Assembly (NCBI RefSeq): GCF_009455635.1
Contig: NZ_QPER01000001.1
Coordinates: 3,224,001-3,288,000 of the forward strand
Source: Paraburkholderia agricolaris
GTDB lineage: Bacteria > Pseudomonadota > Gammaproteobacteria > Burkholderiales > Burkholderiaceae
Length of the DNA stretch: 64,000 nucleotides
Direction: 5' to 3'
Below are positions 63,372 to 64,000 of this stretch, in pieces. Each line of letters begins with the position of its first letter. The stretch's first letter is position 1. A model generated the notes under the pieces. It saw nothing but the letters and a program-made list of their open reading frames with translations, was not told where the DNA came from and did not search any database. The position numbers and the translations under genes are program-made.

Positions 63372-64000
63372 TTATGAAGCTTCGTGTAATTGCGCGACAA
63401 GGTAATCGATCAGCACTCTCACCTTCGGCGGCAAGAAACGGTTCGGCGGATATAGCAGCCACACCGACCCTACGTAAGCGCGTGCTTCGAGATTCCAGTC
63501 TGGCAGCACCTGCACGAGTTCGCCGCTTTGCAGTGCCTCGGTGGCCGCAAACTCAGGCAGATTGGCAATGCCGAAATCCTGCTGCGCGGCCTCGAGCCTT
63601 GCGCCGGCATGATTGGCAATGTAGCGCCCTTTCACGTCCACAGTTTGCGTCTCCGTGCCGCGACGAAAACGCCAGCGGTTGTCGTCGGCAGTTTCGCCCA
63701 GATAGATGCAATCGTGCTTGAGAAGATCGCGCGGTTGCACCGGCGTGCCGCGCTCACGCACGTAAGCCGGCGATGCAACCAGCAGCCAGCGCACCCTGCC
63801 CAGCCTGCGCCCCGCGAGCCCTTGCGGTGGATGCCCGGTCAAACGGATCACCAGATCGACGTCGTCGGCAAGCGGATCGACATCGTGGTCGGTGAAAAGC
63901 AGTTGCAGATCGACTTCGCCATAGGCGCGCAGAAAGCCGGGAATCAACGGGTGAATCACCGTCTTCGCAAACGCGGTCGGCGCGCTCACGCGCACCTTGC
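63372..64000 (-). CDS. LysR-family regulator, effector-binding domain only (cut by window end)
   Basis: The minus-strand frame runs off the right edge, so only the C-terminal effector domain is visible (about 210 residues, SAPTAFAKTVIHPLIPGFLRAYGEVDLQLLF through PPNRFLPPKVRVLIDYLVAQL). The N-terminal HTH must lie beyond 64000. The domain is of the GcvA/LysR type with the usual DLVIRLTGHPPQGL pattern. It is in the same direction as the asparaginase gene downstream and may regulate it. Confidence 0.88.
   Translation of the reverse strand, partial: KVRVSAPTAFAKTVIHPLIPGFLRAYGEVDLQLLFTDHDVDPLADDVDLVIRLTGHPPQGLAGRRLGRVRWLLVASPAYVRERGTPVQPRDLLKHDCIYLGETADDNRWRFRRGTETQTVDVKGRYIANHAGARLEAAQQDFGIANLPEFAATEALQSGELVQVLPDWNLEARAYVGSVWLLYPPNRFLPPKVRVLIDYLVAQLHEAS

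Overview
The window comes from a GC-rich beta-proteobacterium, most likely Paraburkholderia or Burkholderia. The grounds are the two gram-negative porins with the AQSSVTLYG mature start, the DUF4148-type small secreted proteins, strong G/C third-position bias, an E. coli-type LexA box and a FliA-type promoter. No tRNA, rRNA or CRISPR array was seen. Assignments rest on reading the translations and motifs; no database search was possible.

Layout. 0-7 kb: an OmpR-type regulator, then a tripartite RND pump operon (permease, adaptor, NodT-type outer-membrane channel). 7-10.3 kb: two minus-strand porins around two small secreted proteins, one of them a 52-residue lipoprotein. 10.4-12.4 kb: a long inverted-repeat element split by an IS481-family insertion. 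12.4-15.2 kb: a regulator-kinase-regulator operon whose last regulator has a degenerate receiver domain.

15.99-36.76 kb: the most striking block, about 21 kb entirely on the minus strand. In transcription order it runs tonB-exbB-exbD-exbD-TPR protein, an XRE/cupin regulator, a TonB-dependent receptor, yejABEF-like peptide importer genes, tldD and tldE/pmbA protease genes, two GNAT acetyltransferases, and an AcrB-like RND pump. From yejA to the pump the genes overlap or are only a few bases apart. Read together, this looks like one route: outer-membrane uptake, inner-membrane uptake, proteolysis, N-acetylation and export of a peptide or peptide-like compound. The substrate is unknown.

37.7-43.8 kb: a 1975-residue double-length UvrA behind a LexA box. 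44-50.9 kb: a two-domain Asp/Glu racemase-like protein with a damaged N-terminal half, then an MHS transporter, CoA-transferase and acyl-CoA dehydrogenase set with a divergent LysR gene. 51-64 kb: a short SSB-like protein, a LysR gene with two SDR genes, a lipoprotein with a cNMP-binding-like fold, an aldo/keto reductase, a TPR-glycosyltransferase, DUF4142, CheV with a FliA-type promoter, a DUF4238-like protein, a class 3 asparaginase and a partial LysR gene.

Three copies of one 0.7-kb inverted-repeat element lie at 10.4, 51 and 60.6 kb. The DNA around them is strand-asymmetric: the top strand is G/T-rich to the left and A/C-rich to the right, even inside neighbouring genes. The central segment of copy 3 is inverted relative to copies 1 and 2.
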